This document shows, piece by piece, positions 49,269-57,680 of a DNA stretch of 64,000 nucleotides. A program made the position numbers and the translations under genes. Every line of letters starts with the position of its first letter. Position 1 is the first letter of the stretch. This DNA comes from CAZJYC01 sp964550165 (GTDB lineage: Bacteria > Acidobacteriota > Aminicenantia > Aminicenantales > Aminicenantaceae): assembly GCA_964550165.1 (NCBI GenBank), contig CAZJYC010000002.1, positions 1-64,000 on the forward strand. The letters are read 5' to 3'. The notes below the pieces were generated by a model. That model saw only the letters and a list, made by a program, of their open reading frames with translations. It was not told the origin of the DNA and did no database searches.

Positions 49269-51362
49269 ATGGCCAGCGGAGATGCCTTTTCTCAAAATGC
49301 CCTGAGAATCTTGAAAGCGCGCTATTTTCTGAAGGACGAAAAGGGCGAATTCCTGGATAAGACTCCCTCGGACATTTTCAAACGGGTTGCCAATTTCATC
49401 GCTTCTGCAGAAAGATCAAAGACCGAACAAAAGAAATGGGCTCGGAAATTTTTCGAGGTCATGATCGACAGGGATTTCCTTCCCAACAGTCCCACGCTGA
49501 CCGGAGCAGGGCGGGATATGTGCCTGAGCGCCTGCTTTGTCCTTCCCGTGGAAGACTCCATGGAATCCATCTTTGAGACCGTGAAAAATGCGGCTCTTGT
49601 CCATAAGGAAGGAGGAGGAACAGGATTTGACTTCAGCTCTCTCCGGCCCAAAGGTAGCTTTGTCCGGAAAACCCAGGGGATTGCCTCCGGCCCTGTTTCC
49701 TTTCTCAGGGTTATCGATTCGGCGACAGAGGCGGTTAAACAAGGCGGAACACGGCGTGGAGCCAACATGGGAATACTCAGGGTAGACCATCCGGATATAG
49801 AAGAATTTATTGCGATGAAGCGGGACGGAACCAGCGTGAACAATTTCAATATCTCTGTGGCCGCGACAGACGCATTCATGGAAGCAGTGAAGAACAATGA
49901 TTTCTACGACATCTTCGACCCTTACCTCAAGAAGAACGTCGAACGGAAAAAAGCACGGAAGATTTTTGAGATGATCGTCGAATCCGCCTGGGCTGTGGGC
50001 GACCCTGGTTTGATTTTTATCGACAGAATTAACAGCAGCAATCCTACAAAAATGCTCGGTCCGATCAGGGCCACTAATCCCTGCGGAGAACAGCCCCTCC
50101 ACGAATACGAATCCTGCAACCTGGGCTCGATTAATCTCTTTAACTTTTTTAATCCCAAGGCAAAAGGCCTATTCGACTGGGAAAGATTTGCGCAGGTCAT
50201 CGGCGTCGCCGTCAGATTTCTGGACGATGTCATCGAAGTCAATAAATATCCCCTGCTCCAGATCGAAAGGATGACCAAAGAAAACCGCAGAATCGGGCTC
50301 GGAGTCATGGGCTGGGCTGACCTCCTGATCAAAATGAAAATCAAGTATGATTCTGCTCAAGCTATCCATATCGCCGAAAAAATCGCCTCTTTTTTGAGGA
50401 GCAGAGCCGAGGCTGAATCAATTAAACTGGCAGAAATCCGGGGAAGCTTTCCTCAAATCGGAAAGTCAACCTACAAAAGAAAAATGATGCGCAATGCCAC
50501 GCTCCTGACCATCGCGCCCACAGGGACCATCTCCCGCCTGGCTGGATGCTCGTCAAGCATCGAGCCAGTCTTTGCCTTTGAATTCACCTCTAAAATCATC
50601 GACGGCGAAATAAAGGAAACGCATCCCCTTTATCTGGAATGGAAAGAAAAAAACGGGAATGCGCCTTTGCCTGACTATTTTGTCACCGCTCACGAAATCT
50701 CTCCAGAGTGGCATGTCAAGATGCAGGCAGCCTTCCAGAAATACGTGGATAACTCTGTCTCCAAAACCATCAATTTTCCCAACAAGGCCACGGTCAAGGA
50801 TGTTGAAAAGGCCTATCTTCTCGCGTACGACCTGAAAACCAAGGGAATCACCATCTACCGCGACGGCTCCCGGGCAGAGCAGGTCCTTTACAAATCTCTG
50901 CCCAAGGAAAAGCTCATCCCCAGAGAGAGGCCCAATTCTTTGCCTTCCATCACCGATAAAATCAAGACAGGCTTTGGCAATCTCTATGTCACCATCTCCT
51001 ATTTCAACGACAGGCCGTTCGAGGTCTTTACGAGCATCGGCAAGAGCGGCTATTCCACCATGGCTGATGCTGAAGCCCTGGGCAGGCTGATCTCTTTGGC
51101 CTTGCGAAGCGGCGTCGACTCCCAAGAAGTCATCGAGCAGCTCAAGGGCATCGGCGGCTCAGAGCCCATTTTCACCGACGGCGGCCTGGTCCAATCCATC
51201 CCTGATGCCATAGCCAAAGTCCTGGAAAGGCATATGGGAGAGGTCCGAAGCCATCCCAAGGACTTTTTCAAGACCCTTTGCAGGATTTGCGGCGCAACTC
51301 TTCCGGATGAAAAATGTCCTACCTGCCCGAACTGCGGCTGGAACAGATGCACCGGAACTTAA
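49269..51362 (+). CDS. nrdJ: Adenosylcobalamin-dependent ribonucleotide reductase, class II (697 aa)
   Basis: Makes deoxyribonucleotides from ribonucleotides by radical chemistry without oxygen, using coenzyme B12. Family markers in order: FLPNSPTLTGAGRDMCLSAC, then FVLPVEDSMESIFETVKNAA and EGGGTGFDFSSLRPKG. TNPCGEQPLHEYESCNLGSI holds the active-site Cys and Glu. LTIAPTGTISRLAGCSSSIE forms the phosphate/substrate loop. A C-terminal zinc ribbon (CRICG, CPTCPNCGWNRC) carries cysteines used to re-reduce the active site. GGAGG lies just upstream. At 697 residues it is slightly short, lacking an ATP-cone. No class I or III reductase is seen here, but the window is limited. Confidence 0.94.
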   Translation: MASGDAFSQNALRILKARYFLKDEKGEFLDKTPSDIFKRVANFIASAERSKTEQKKWARKFFEVMIDRDFLPNSPTLTGAGRDMCLSACFVLPVEDSMESIFETVKNAALVHKEGGGTGFDFSSLRPKGSFVRKTQGIASGPVSFLRVIDSATEAVKQGGTRRGANMGILRVDHPDIEEFIAMKRDGTSVNNFNISVAATDAFMEAVKNNDFYDIFDPYLKKNVERKKARKIFEMIVESAWAVGDPGLIFIDRINSSNPTKMLGPIRATNPCGEQPLHEYESCNLGSINLFNFFNPKAKGLFDWERFAQVIGVAVRFLDDVIEVNKYPLLQIERMTKENRRIGLGVMGWADLLIKMKIKYDSAQAIHIAEKIASFLRSRAEAESIKLAEIRGSFPQIGKSTYKRKMMRNATLLTIAPTGTISRLAGCSSSIEPVFAFEFTSKIIDGEIKETHPLYLEWKEKNGNAPLPDYFVTAHEISPEWHVKMQAAFQKYVDNSVSKTINFPNKATVKDVEKAYLLAYDLKTKGITIYRDGSRAEQVLYKSLPKEKLIPRERPNSLPSITDKIKTGFGNLYVTISYFNDRPFEVFTSIGKSGYSTMADAEALGRLISLALRSGVDSQEVIEQLKGIGGSEPIFTDGGLVQSIPDAIAKVLERHMGEVRSHPKDFFKTLCRICGATLPDEKCPTCPNCGWNRCTGT

Positions 51363-51731
51363 AGAAGCTCCGCAAAAAACATATCACCCAGACAGCATTC
51401 GATCTCCGTTGATTTTTCGATATCTTCATAAAGCTCTCTTCCAGCTCCTCTAATGAAAAGATGCCGCCCCAAAAAAAATGCGGTTCATACTCTGGAACAT
51501 GTTTACCGGAAATGTCCCTCACAAGGAAATATTCAAAATTTCCCTGAACGTTAAACTTTAAACACCGTCTTTGTATAGGCTCTGACTTTGACCTTTCAAA
51601 AATATAGTCCCTTTCTCCGGAGTGCTCGTTAGCAATGGGTATTTGCGGGGAGTAAACAATCTCTCTTGATAGCCCGCATCAGAATTGATAGAATTTTTTT
51701 GTTATAACCAATCTTTTGCAGGGAGTGGACA

Positions 51732-52025
51732 ATGATTATCGCTGAATTTGCAATCTTTCCCACGAGCGAAGGAGTATCGGTCAGCAGGTATGTCCAGGAA
51801 GCGCTGAGGGTCATAGAAAGCTCCGGACTGAAGAGTGAAACCGGAGGTATGTCGACAGCCATCGAGGCTCCGGATTTGAAGACTCTTTTCATGGTCATCG
51901 AGAAAACCCACGAAGCTCTGGTCAAGATGGGAGTCAAAAGGATTCACATCGATTTGAGAGTGGACCACCGGCTGGATAAAGAGGCCACAATCGACTCCAA
52001 GCTCAAAGCTGTCGGGAAAAAATAG
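51732..52025 (+). CDS. MTH1187/UPF0045 thiamine-binding family protein (97 aa)
   Basis: A ferredoxin-like small protein of the MTH1187/YkoF-type family: MIIAEFAIFPTSEGVSVSRY, then GGMSTAIEAPDLKTLFMVIE, and KRIHIDLRVDHRLD near the end. Members bind thiamine or related heterocycles. Length is standard. Ribosome-binding site GGGAG is a little distant. The 370-bp gap upstream contains no intact gene. A minus-strand frame at about 51380-51590 (YFLVRDISGKHVPEYEPHFF, GGIFSLEELEESF) may be a degraded coding remnant that I do not recognise. Confidence 0.88.
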   Translation: MIIAEFAIFPTSEGVSVSRYVQEALRVIESSGLKSETGGMSTAIEAPDLKTLFMVIEKTHEALVKMGVKRIHIDLRVDHRLDKEATIDSKLKAVGKK

Positions 52026-52049
52026 CCTCGTAACTCCCTCCACTTTGGC

Positions 52050-52218
52050 TATTCTGCGGCAGAAAATGGATCTCAGGAACAAATCTCTTCAGCAAATTCA
52101 CAAAATCACCGTATTCTTGGACTGCCTTTTCATAATCCGGACAACCTGAATAATGAAGCCTTCTCCATTGCGCTTGGATATTTTTTTGACTCCGGAAGGC
52201 ATCTCTGGGATGTTTGAG
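52050..52218 (-). pseudogene. Duplicated fragment of the amidinotransferase-like gene
   Basis: This 169-bp stretch matches 54810-54972, the part of the downstream gene encoding residues about 17-71, in the same orientation with only scattered differences (CCGTATTCTTGGACTGCCTT and ATAATCCGGACAACCTGAAT are identical in both). It has no start and no continuation at either end. It marks a duplication whose two copies now flank the DUF4143 module. Confidence 0.75.
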
Positions 52219-52261
52219 GCCATTAAAAAGCTCTTGTTTTCCAAAACAATAAGCCGGGTTA

Positions 52262-52298
52262 TTGACTTTTCTACTAATTTTTTAGAATATCATGATAT
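52262..52298 (+). promoter_or_regulatory. Promoter and 12-bp palindrome before the second DUF4143 gene
   Basis: TTGACT (52262-52267), 15-bp spacer, TAGAAT (52283-52288), then the perfect palindrome ATATCATGATAT (52287-52298), about 25 bp before the start codon. The placement mirrors the operator before the other DUF4143 gene, though the sequence differs. Confidence 0.45.
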
Positions 52299-52322
52299 AC
52301 AAAAAAATATCTTGTGATTATC

Positions 52323-53504
52323 ATGAAAATAAAACTTCAGCGCCTGATTAAACTCGATGCCAGTTCCCAGATGTCCTGTTTTCTGTGGGGACCCAGGCAG
52401 ACTGGGAAAAGCACCCTCCTCAAGGACCTTTTCTCTGAAGCAAAATATTATGATCTGCTACTATCGGAAGTTTACGGCCGGCTTCTTTCGTCTCCCTCCC
52501 TGATTCGGCAAGAATGCGAGGCTTTAGGATTGACCGGGGAAACGCAGACTTTGCCCATCATCATCGATGAAGTTCAAAAACTCCCTTTCCTATTGGATGA
52601 AGTTCACTGGCTCATCGAAAATCGGGGACTCAGGTTCATTCTCTGTGGCTCAAGTCCCCGGAAGCTCAAAAGGAGTGGCGGCCATCTTTTAGGCGGCCGG
52701 GCCGTCCGTTATCAACTCTTTCCCTTTGTTTCTCCCGAAATTCCTGATTTTTCTCTGATCCGGGCCCTCAACCATGGATTGCTTCCCCGCCACTACCTGG
52801 CTGATGAGCCTGGCCCTCTTCTTGAAGCCTATGTGGGCGATTACCTCAAAGAAGAAATCATGGCCGAAGCAGCGACAAGAAACATGCCTGCTTTCAGTCG
52901 CTTCCTGGAAGTTGCTGCGCTATCCAATGGTGAGATTGTCAATTTTCAAAACATTGCATCAGAATGCGGCGTCACCGCGCCCACGGTCAAAGGCTACTTT
53001 CAAATTCTGGAAGACACTCTGCTCGGGGGGTGGATTCAGGCGTTCCGTAAACAGATCAAGAGACGGGTGATTTTATCCCCGAAATTCTATTTCTTTGATG
53101 TCGGGCTCGTCGGTTACCTCGCTCGCCGGGGATTGATCCGTGAAAACTCCGAACTCTTCGGAAAAGCCTTTGAGCATTTTCTTATCCTGGAAGTCCTGGC
53201 CCATGCCCGGTATTCAGGACTGAATTATCCTGTCCAATACTGGCGTACGGCATCCCAAATTGAAGTCGATCTTATTCTCGGGCAGGGGGAGACCGCTGTA
53301 GAAATCAAGGCCACTGCTCTTGCCCAGGACCACCATCTCAAGGGGCTCCGGGCTTTCCGGGAGGAACATAAGGCCAAGTGCTTGCTCGTTTCCCAGGATC
53401 CCCATCCCAGGAAGACGGCCGATGGAATCCTCATCCTCCCCTGGCAGGACTTCCTGGGGAAACTCTGGGCGGGAGATATTATAGATGGGCGGAATTTATT
53501 ATAG
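52323..53504 (+). CDS. DUF4143-family AAA ATPase (393 aa)
   Basis: Start taken at the ATG at 52323; GTG at 52314 is also in frame. Walker A is FLWGPRQTGKSTLLKDL, Walker B IIIDEVQKLPFLLDE, sensor FILCGSSPRKLKRSG. A winged-helix-like segment (NIASECGVTAPTVKGYFQIL) precedes the DUF4143 end (VQYWRTASQIEVDLIL, AVEIKAT), a D...E-x-K nuclease-like pattern. It is a distant relative of the protein at 17686-18897, not a recent copy. No ribosome-binding site is clear, so translation may be leaderless or weak. It looks like a mobile, self-contained gene inserted within a duplicated segment. Confidence 0.85.
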   Translation: MKIKLQRLIKLDASSQMSCFLWGPRQTGKSTLLKDLFSEAKYYDLLLSEVYGRLLSSPSLIRQECEALGLTGETQTLPIIIDEVQKLPFLLDEVHWLIENRGLRFILCGSSPRKLKRSGGHLLGGRAVRYQLFPFVSPEIPDFSLIRALNHGLLPRHYLADEPGPLLEAYVGDYLKEEIMAEAATRNMPAFSRFLEVAALSNGEIVNFQNIASECGVTAPTVKGYFQILEDTLLGGWIQAFRKQIKRRVILSPKFYFFDVGLVGYLARRGLIRENSELFGKAFEHFLILEVLAHARYSGLNYPVQYWRTASQIEVDLILGQGETAVEIKATALAQDHHLKGLRAFREEHKAKCLLVSQDPHPRKTADGILILPWQDFLGKLWAGDIIDGRNLL

Positions 53505-53580
53505 ATCAGGCGCTAATCGGCCTTGCTGAGCTCATCGGAAGAGCAAGCCGAGTTTTATTGATTCTTATGGGAGGAAGCCA

Positions 53581-53949
53581 ATGATCAAGGCTGTAACTGG
53601 CTCGAGAGTTTATAGCGTATGGATCGATATGCTTAAGCGCTTGGTCCCTTACGGAAGGACCCATCGATTATCAGTATTGGTGGCTGGCATGCTTCAATAT
53701 GCTTATGAACTTGCTCATGCGAAGGCGGGCTCAAATTCCAGGGCAAGAAAATTAGCGGAGATTTTTGAACATGCTTTCGAAAGTCCCGACGGGAAAGACG
53801 TTAAAAAAGTTGTCGAGATTGCAGAAAGTCTATTTAATGACGCCGGGGTTAGATATAAAAGAAGGAACCGGCGGGGTGAATTATACACAATAACTGAAGA
53901 GGCTGTCCGCGAGTTTTTGAGTTGGGAATCTATGCCCTGGGAAAGATAA
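53581..53949 (+). CDS. Hypothetical protein downstream of DUF4143 ATPase (122 aa)
   Basis: I do not recognise this family. A GGGAGGAAG site directly precedes the ATG, so it is likely translated. Sequence features: a GSRVYSVWIDMLKRLVPYGR start, a helix LVAGMLQYAYELAHAKAG, a basic NSRARKLAEIFEHAF helix, and a charged C-terminal half with GVRYKRRNRRGELYTIT followed by a winged-helix-like EEAVREFLSW. All-helical with a basic middle, so DNA or RNA binding is possible. It lies 76 bp after the ATPase and may be its partner or regulator. Confidence 0.65.
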   Translation: MIKAVTGSRVYSVWIDMLKRLVPYGRTHRLSVLVAGMLQYAYELAHAKAGSNSRARKLAEIFEHAFESPDGKDVKKVVEIAESLFNDAGVRYKRRNRRGELYTITEEAVREFLSWESMPWER

Positions 53950-53956
53950 CACAGCT

Positions 53957-54050
53957 AAGGATAAGAATTCGCTTTTCAGCAGAGCTGGCTGACTGATCAT
54001 CTTTGGCGGATAAGAACTTGCTTTTCATATGAGCTAAGCTGAGCGGTCAT
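53957..54050. repeat. Two imperfect tandem copies of a 49-bp unit
   Basis: GGATAAGAATTCGCTTTTCA (from 53959) and GGATAAGAACTTGCTTTTCA (from 54008) start two units. Both continue with GAGCT...CTGA...GGTCAT-like sequence and end at about 54000 and 54050. They lie between the 122-aa gene and the convergent amidinotransferase-like gene. Confidence 0.55.
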
Positions 54051-54140
54051 TTCTGTGTCCCTTTTTCTCATCCAACCATCGCAGGAAAGCATAGAACTGA
54101 GCTTGAGGAAAAGCTACCTCAGGAGCAGGCTCGAATCGTC

Positions 54141-55022
54141 TCAAACTCTCATCCTGAGAAGAGGTCTGGTGAGACAGGTGGGACCTCCGGCGCCTTTCCT
54201 TGAAGTTTCCTCTCCTGCGTATTCAAAGACTTCAACTCCCTCGTTCTCCAGTCTCTTTTTCGTCACAGGATTTCCGGCGATCATGATACAAATCCTCGGG
54301 GCAACGGCCAAAATATTACAGGCCATGGTCTCATACTCGGAGTCCGGGATGTCAAGCAGCCGGATGCCGCGACGCAGAAGCCATTCTCGGAAAGGCACAG
54401 GAAGAAGCTTCGAATAGACTACGGCCAAGTCATGGTCCACAGGACTGATGAGGGACATGAGATGCAAGACGTCTTCAGGCCCCTTCCAGTGCGGCAGGGG
54501 AACAACGATAAATTCATTTACTAAATCGCCGGTGATTTGCTTCAACTGAAGGACCCCTTCCTCGTTTGTTCTGTAGCCCTGTCCAACGGCCAGGGTTCTC
54601 TCGTCCAGCCAGACCACATCTCCTCCTTCTAACCTTCCTCTTCCTTGAATAGCTCCAAGAACAGGAATGCCCAATTTTAAGAAAAATTCTTGCATGGCTT
54701 CCGGCTCGCTGCGTCTCGGCTCTTTCCCCATACTGCACAAAATCGCACCTTTCTCAGTCACGAGCGCTGCGTCATGGACGTAAATCGAGTCCAGGCCTGT
54801 CCGGTCATTCTGCGGCAGAAAATGAATCTCAGGGACAAATCTCTTCAGCAACTTGATGAAATCACCGTATTCTTGGACTGCCTTTTCATAATCCGGACAA
54901 CCTGAATAATGAAGCCTCCTCCATTGCGCTTGGATGTATTTTTGACTCCGGAAGGCATCTCTGGGATGTTTGACCAGAAGAATTTTTATTCGGTCAACTT
55001 CAGACTGGCATCCAAATCTCAA
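54141..55022 (-). CDS. Arginine deiminase/amidinotransferase-fold hydrolase (293 aa)
   Basis: Guanidino-modifying enzyme superfamily (arginine deiminase, DDAH, amidinotransferases). Visible elements: IYVHDAALVTEKGAILCSMG, where the Asp binds the guanidino group, GRLEGGDVVWLDE with the E-x-G-D substrate motif, GPEDVLHLMSLISPVDHDLA with the catalytic His, and GGPTCLTRPL with the nucleophile Cys283 near the end. At 293 residues it lacks the arginine-deiminase helical insertion and is closest in size to DDAH-like enzymes. Substrate may be arginine, methylarginine or another guanidine. The part coding residues 17-71 is duplicated upstream at 52050-52218. It ends 9 bp before mnmA begins downstream on the same strand is not the case; mnmA lies upstream of it. 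Confidence 0.85.
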   Translation of the reverse strand: MRFGCQSEVDRIKILLVKHPRDAFRSQKYIQAQWRRLHYSGCPDYEKAVQEYGDFIKLLKRFVPEIHFLPQNDRTGLDSIYVHDAALVTEKGAILCSMGKEPRRSEPEAMQEFFLKLGIPVLGAIQGRGRLEGGDVVWLDERTLAVGQGYRTNEEGVLQLKQITGDLVNEFIVVPLPHWKGPEDVLHLMSLISPVDHDLAVVYSKLLPVPFREWLLRRGIRLLDIPDSEYETMACNILAVAPRICIMIAGNPVTKKRLENEGVEVFEYAGEETSRKGAGGPTCLTRPLLRMRV

Positions 55023-55031
55023 GGCAAAACT

Positions 55032-56132
55032 CTACATCAGCAAATCCAAAGCTTTGCGGATAATCCCCCCGCCAAAGACAAAATCCCGGTCATAGAAAAC
55101 CACAGATTGACCAGGAGTAATGGCCCTTTGTGGCGTCTCGAATTCAATCAAAACCATATCTGCGCTTAAAGGAATTAAAAGAGCTTTTGCTTCTTTGTGC
55201 TTGTACCGGATTTTCGCTTTCAGGAAAAGCTGCCTTTCTGGCTGATTGACAGAAATCCAATTCATCCCTGAAGCAAGAAGGCCCCGCCTGTAAAGCTGCT
55301 CGTTTGTCCCGACAACGACCGTATTCGTCTCGCTCTTGATTTCAAGGACATAGAAAGGCCTTTGGGCAGCGATTCCCATGCCTCTTCGCTGTCCGATGGT
55401 GAAGTTGGCGATTCCTCTATGCTGGCCTAAGACGCGACTCTCCACGTCGACGATGGGACCGGGATGAAAAACTTCGGGAATTCTTTTCTCCAAGAATGCA
55501 GGATAGTCGTTATCCGGGATAAAACAGATCTCCTGGCTTTCGACTCTCTGCGCCACAGGAAGGCCCAGCTTCCGGGCTTTTTTCCTCACTTCTTCTTTGG
55601 TCAAATTGCCAACCGGCATCAGGGTGCGGGAAAGTTGCTGCTGGGTCAGAACATAGAGAAAATACGACTGGTCTTTATCTCTGTCCTTTCCTTTTCTGAG
55701 GAAATAGCGTCCGCTTTTTTGGTCGTAGAGAACCCGGGCATGGTGGCCAGTGGCTAGATAATCGGCCTTGAATTTCCTTAAACTTGCCATCAAGTCGCTG
55801 AATTTGATGAATTGATTGCAGCGGATACAGGGGTTGGGAGTCCGGCCGTGTGCATACTCTTCACAGAAATCTGAGATGACCTTTTTTTCGAATGGCTTCC
55901 TGAGATCGATAACAGAATGAGAAATCCCTAAAGTCATGGCGACCCGGTGGGCATCTTCGGTCGTTTTCCAGCCGCAGCAGCTTCTCAGGGATTCCGACCC
56001 GCAGTATTCATCGGGAAGGCTGAAGAGCTTCATCGTGACTCCGACAACCTCAAATCCCTTCTCCTTGAGCAGGGCGGCTGCGACTGAGGAGTCGACTCCG
56101 CCGCTCATGGCCACCAAAACTTTCTTTTTCAT
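55032..56132 (-). CDS. mnmA: tRNA-specific 2-thiouridylase MnmA (366 aa)
   Basis: Adds sulphur to U34 of tRNA-Glu, -Gln and -Lys. The PP-loop motif VAMSGGVDSSVAAALLKEKG is near residue 6. NPCIRCNQFIKF holds the first catalytic Cys. ADYLATGHHARV and KDQSYFLYVLTQQQL form the tRNA- and ATP-contacting segments. VESQEICFIPDNDY holds the second catalytic Cys. The C-terminal beta domain ends GQSVVFYDRDFVFGGGII. I prefer the ATG at 56132, where homology begins, to a TTG 57 bp upstream, although neither has a strong ribosome-binding site. It is followed 9 bp later by the amidinotransferase-like gene. Confidence 0.95.
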   Translation of the reverse strand: MKKKVLVAMSGGVDSSVAAALLKEKGFEVVGVTMKLFSLPDEYCGSESLRSCCGWKTTEDAHRVAMTLGISHSVIDLRKPFEKKVISDFCEEYAHGRTPNPCIRCNQFIKFSDLMASLRKFKADYLATGHHARVLYDQKSGRYFLRKGKDRDKDQSYFLYVLTQQQLSRTLMPVGNLTKEEVRKKARKLGLPVAQRVESQEICFIPDNDYPAFLEKRIPEVFHPGPIVDVESRVLGQHRGIANFTIGQRRGMGIAAQRPFYVLEIKSETNTVVVGTNEQLYRRGLLASGMNWISVNQPERQLFLKAKIRYKHKEAKALLIPLSADMVLIEFETPQRAITPGQSVVFYDRDFVFGGGIIRKALDLLM

Positions 56133-56185
56133 GGACTTGTTTATAGGATAACAGAATTTGCCTTTTCTCCCAAAGGAAAGTTCTT

Positions 56186-56485
56186 CCAAAAAAATCCCCT
56201 CTGTTTTTTCGAATAAATGAAAAAGAGCTTATGAATAAGGAAGCATCTTTTTTTCCGTGAAGGCAGATGATGATAAAAGCCAACTCTCACAGGGCTGGTT
56301 TCCGTCCCTCCGAAGCCTATGGTGGTGGGTGGGAGGGTCTTTGGCGAGGAGGGATGGAAACCAGCACCTCCCTTCCTCTCTCTATCAAATCTCTTTTCTT
56401 ATCAAGGAAAAAAAGATGCTAACTCCAAAAAATCCCCCTGCTCTTTTGAATAAATGAAAACGAGCTCATGAATAAAAAAAGTAGA
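56186..56485. repeat. Structured element with inverted and direct repeats between mnmA and carA
   Basis: Outer direct repeats: AATCCCCTCTG...CGAATAAATGAAAA, GAGCTTATGAATAA (about 56192-56238) and AATCCCCCTGC...GAATAAATGAAAA, GAGCTCATGAATAA (about 56432-56480). Inside, AGCATCTTTTTTT (56241-56253) and AAAAAAAGATGCT (56407-56419) are inverted. A 17-bp stem with one mismatch, CTGGTTTCCGTCCCTCC (56295-56311) / GGAGGGATGGAAACCAG (56348-56364), sits at the centre around a G-rich loop. It may be a MITE-like insertion or an RNA leader of carA. Confidence 0.55.
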
Positions 56486-56548
56486 ATTTCAAAATAAGAA
56501 TATGTACAATAAGCCGAACATGAATTGCCGAAAGCTTCGGATTCTGAG

Positions 56549-57679
56549 ATGAGCGGGAAAAAGGCCTGTCTTGTTTTAGAAAACGGAGAATATTTCAGCG
56601 GCCAATCCATCGGCTGCGAAGGCTATGCAGAGGGGGAAATCGTCTTCAACACCTCCATGACCGGCTACCAGGAAATCCTGACCGACCCGTCTTACAAAGG
56701 GCAGATCGTGACCATGACCTATCCCCTTATCGGGAATTACGGCTGCAATTCTGAGGATATCGAATCCGGCCGGCCGTGGGTGGAAGGCTTTGTCATCAAG
56801 GAGCTGGCTGCCCTCCCCTCCAACTGGAGAAAGACGGAAAGACTTGAAGAGTTCCTCAGGCGACACAAGATTGTGGCCATCCAGGGTGTGGACACAAGGC
56901 GTCTGACAAAGATGATCCGGACAGGAGGAGCCCAGAGAGCCCTGATTTCCACGGAGAACGATGACATTCAAGATCTGCTCAAACGGGTGAAAAAAATTCC
57001 TTCCATCGTCGGTCTTGACCTGGTCCAGAAGGTGACGACATCCGAGCCTTATTGGTGGCGGGAAGGTTCTTATGCCTGGCCCAAAGGCTATTCAGACAGA
57101 AAAAAATTTAAATATTTTGTCGTGGCCTACGATTTCGGCGTCAAGAGAAACATTTTGAGAAACCTTGTGGCGAATAAAGCGGAGGTGCTTGTTGTTCCCG
57201 CTCAAACACCCCGGGAGGAAATCCTGAAGATGAAGCCTCATGGCGTTCTCCTTTCCAACGGCCCTGGCGACCCAGCTCCCCTGAGTTATGCCATCGAGAA
57301 TATCAGAAACTTAATCGGGAAAGTCCCAATCTTCGGCATCTGCCTTGGCCATCAACTCCTTGGCCTTGCTTTGGGCGGTAAATCCTTCAAGCTCAAGTTC
57401 GGCCATCGGGGAGCCAACCATCCGGTCAAGAACTTGGAGACAGGGGCGATCGAGATCACCACCCAGAACCACGGCTTTGCGGTGGATATCGACTCCTTGA
57501 ACGGAGTGGCCAAGCTGACGCATCTCAACCTCAATGACATGACAGCCGAAGGCCTGGCTTTAAAGGAAAAGTTCCTTTTCTCGGTTCAGTACCATCCGGA
57601 GAGCTCGCCCGGTCCGAGAGACTCCAGGTATCTCTTTTGCGATTTCATCCAGATGATGGAAGATTTCAAAGGACACTAA
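56549..57679 (+). CDS. carA: Carbamoyl-phosphate synthase small subunit
   Basis: Glutaminase subunit that releases ammonia from glutamine for carbamoyl phosphate synthesis (pyrimidine and arginine pathways). The N-terminal domain has LVLENGEYFSGQSIGCEGYA and VFNTSMTGYQEILTDPSYKG. The C-terminal class I amidotransferase has GVLLSNGPGDP, FGICLGHQLLGLALGG with the nucleophile Cys, and VQYHPESSPGPRDS with the catalytic His and Glu. ATG at 56549 is chosen because conserved sequence begins there; a TTG at 56525 is in frame. It is followed 1 bp later by carB. Confidence 0.96.
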   Translation: MSGKKACLVLENGEYFSGQSIGCEGYAEGEIVFNTSMTGYQEILTDPSYKGQIVTMTYPLIGNYGCNSEDIESGRPWVEGFVIKELAALPSNWRKTERLEEFLRRHKIVAIQGVDTRRLTKMIRTGGAQRALISTENDDIQDLLKRVKKIPSIVGLDLVQKVTTSEPYWWREGSYAWPKGYSDRKKFKYFVVAYDFGVKRNILRNLVANKAEVLVVPAQTPREEILKMKPHGVLLSNGPGDPAPLSYAIENIRNLIGKVPIFGICLGHQLLGLALGGKSFKLKFGHRGANHPVKNLETGAIEITTQNHGFAVDIDSLNGVAKLTHLNLNDMTAEGLALKEKFLFSVQYHPESSPGPRDSRYLFCDFIQMMEDFKGH

Positions 57680-57680
57680 G

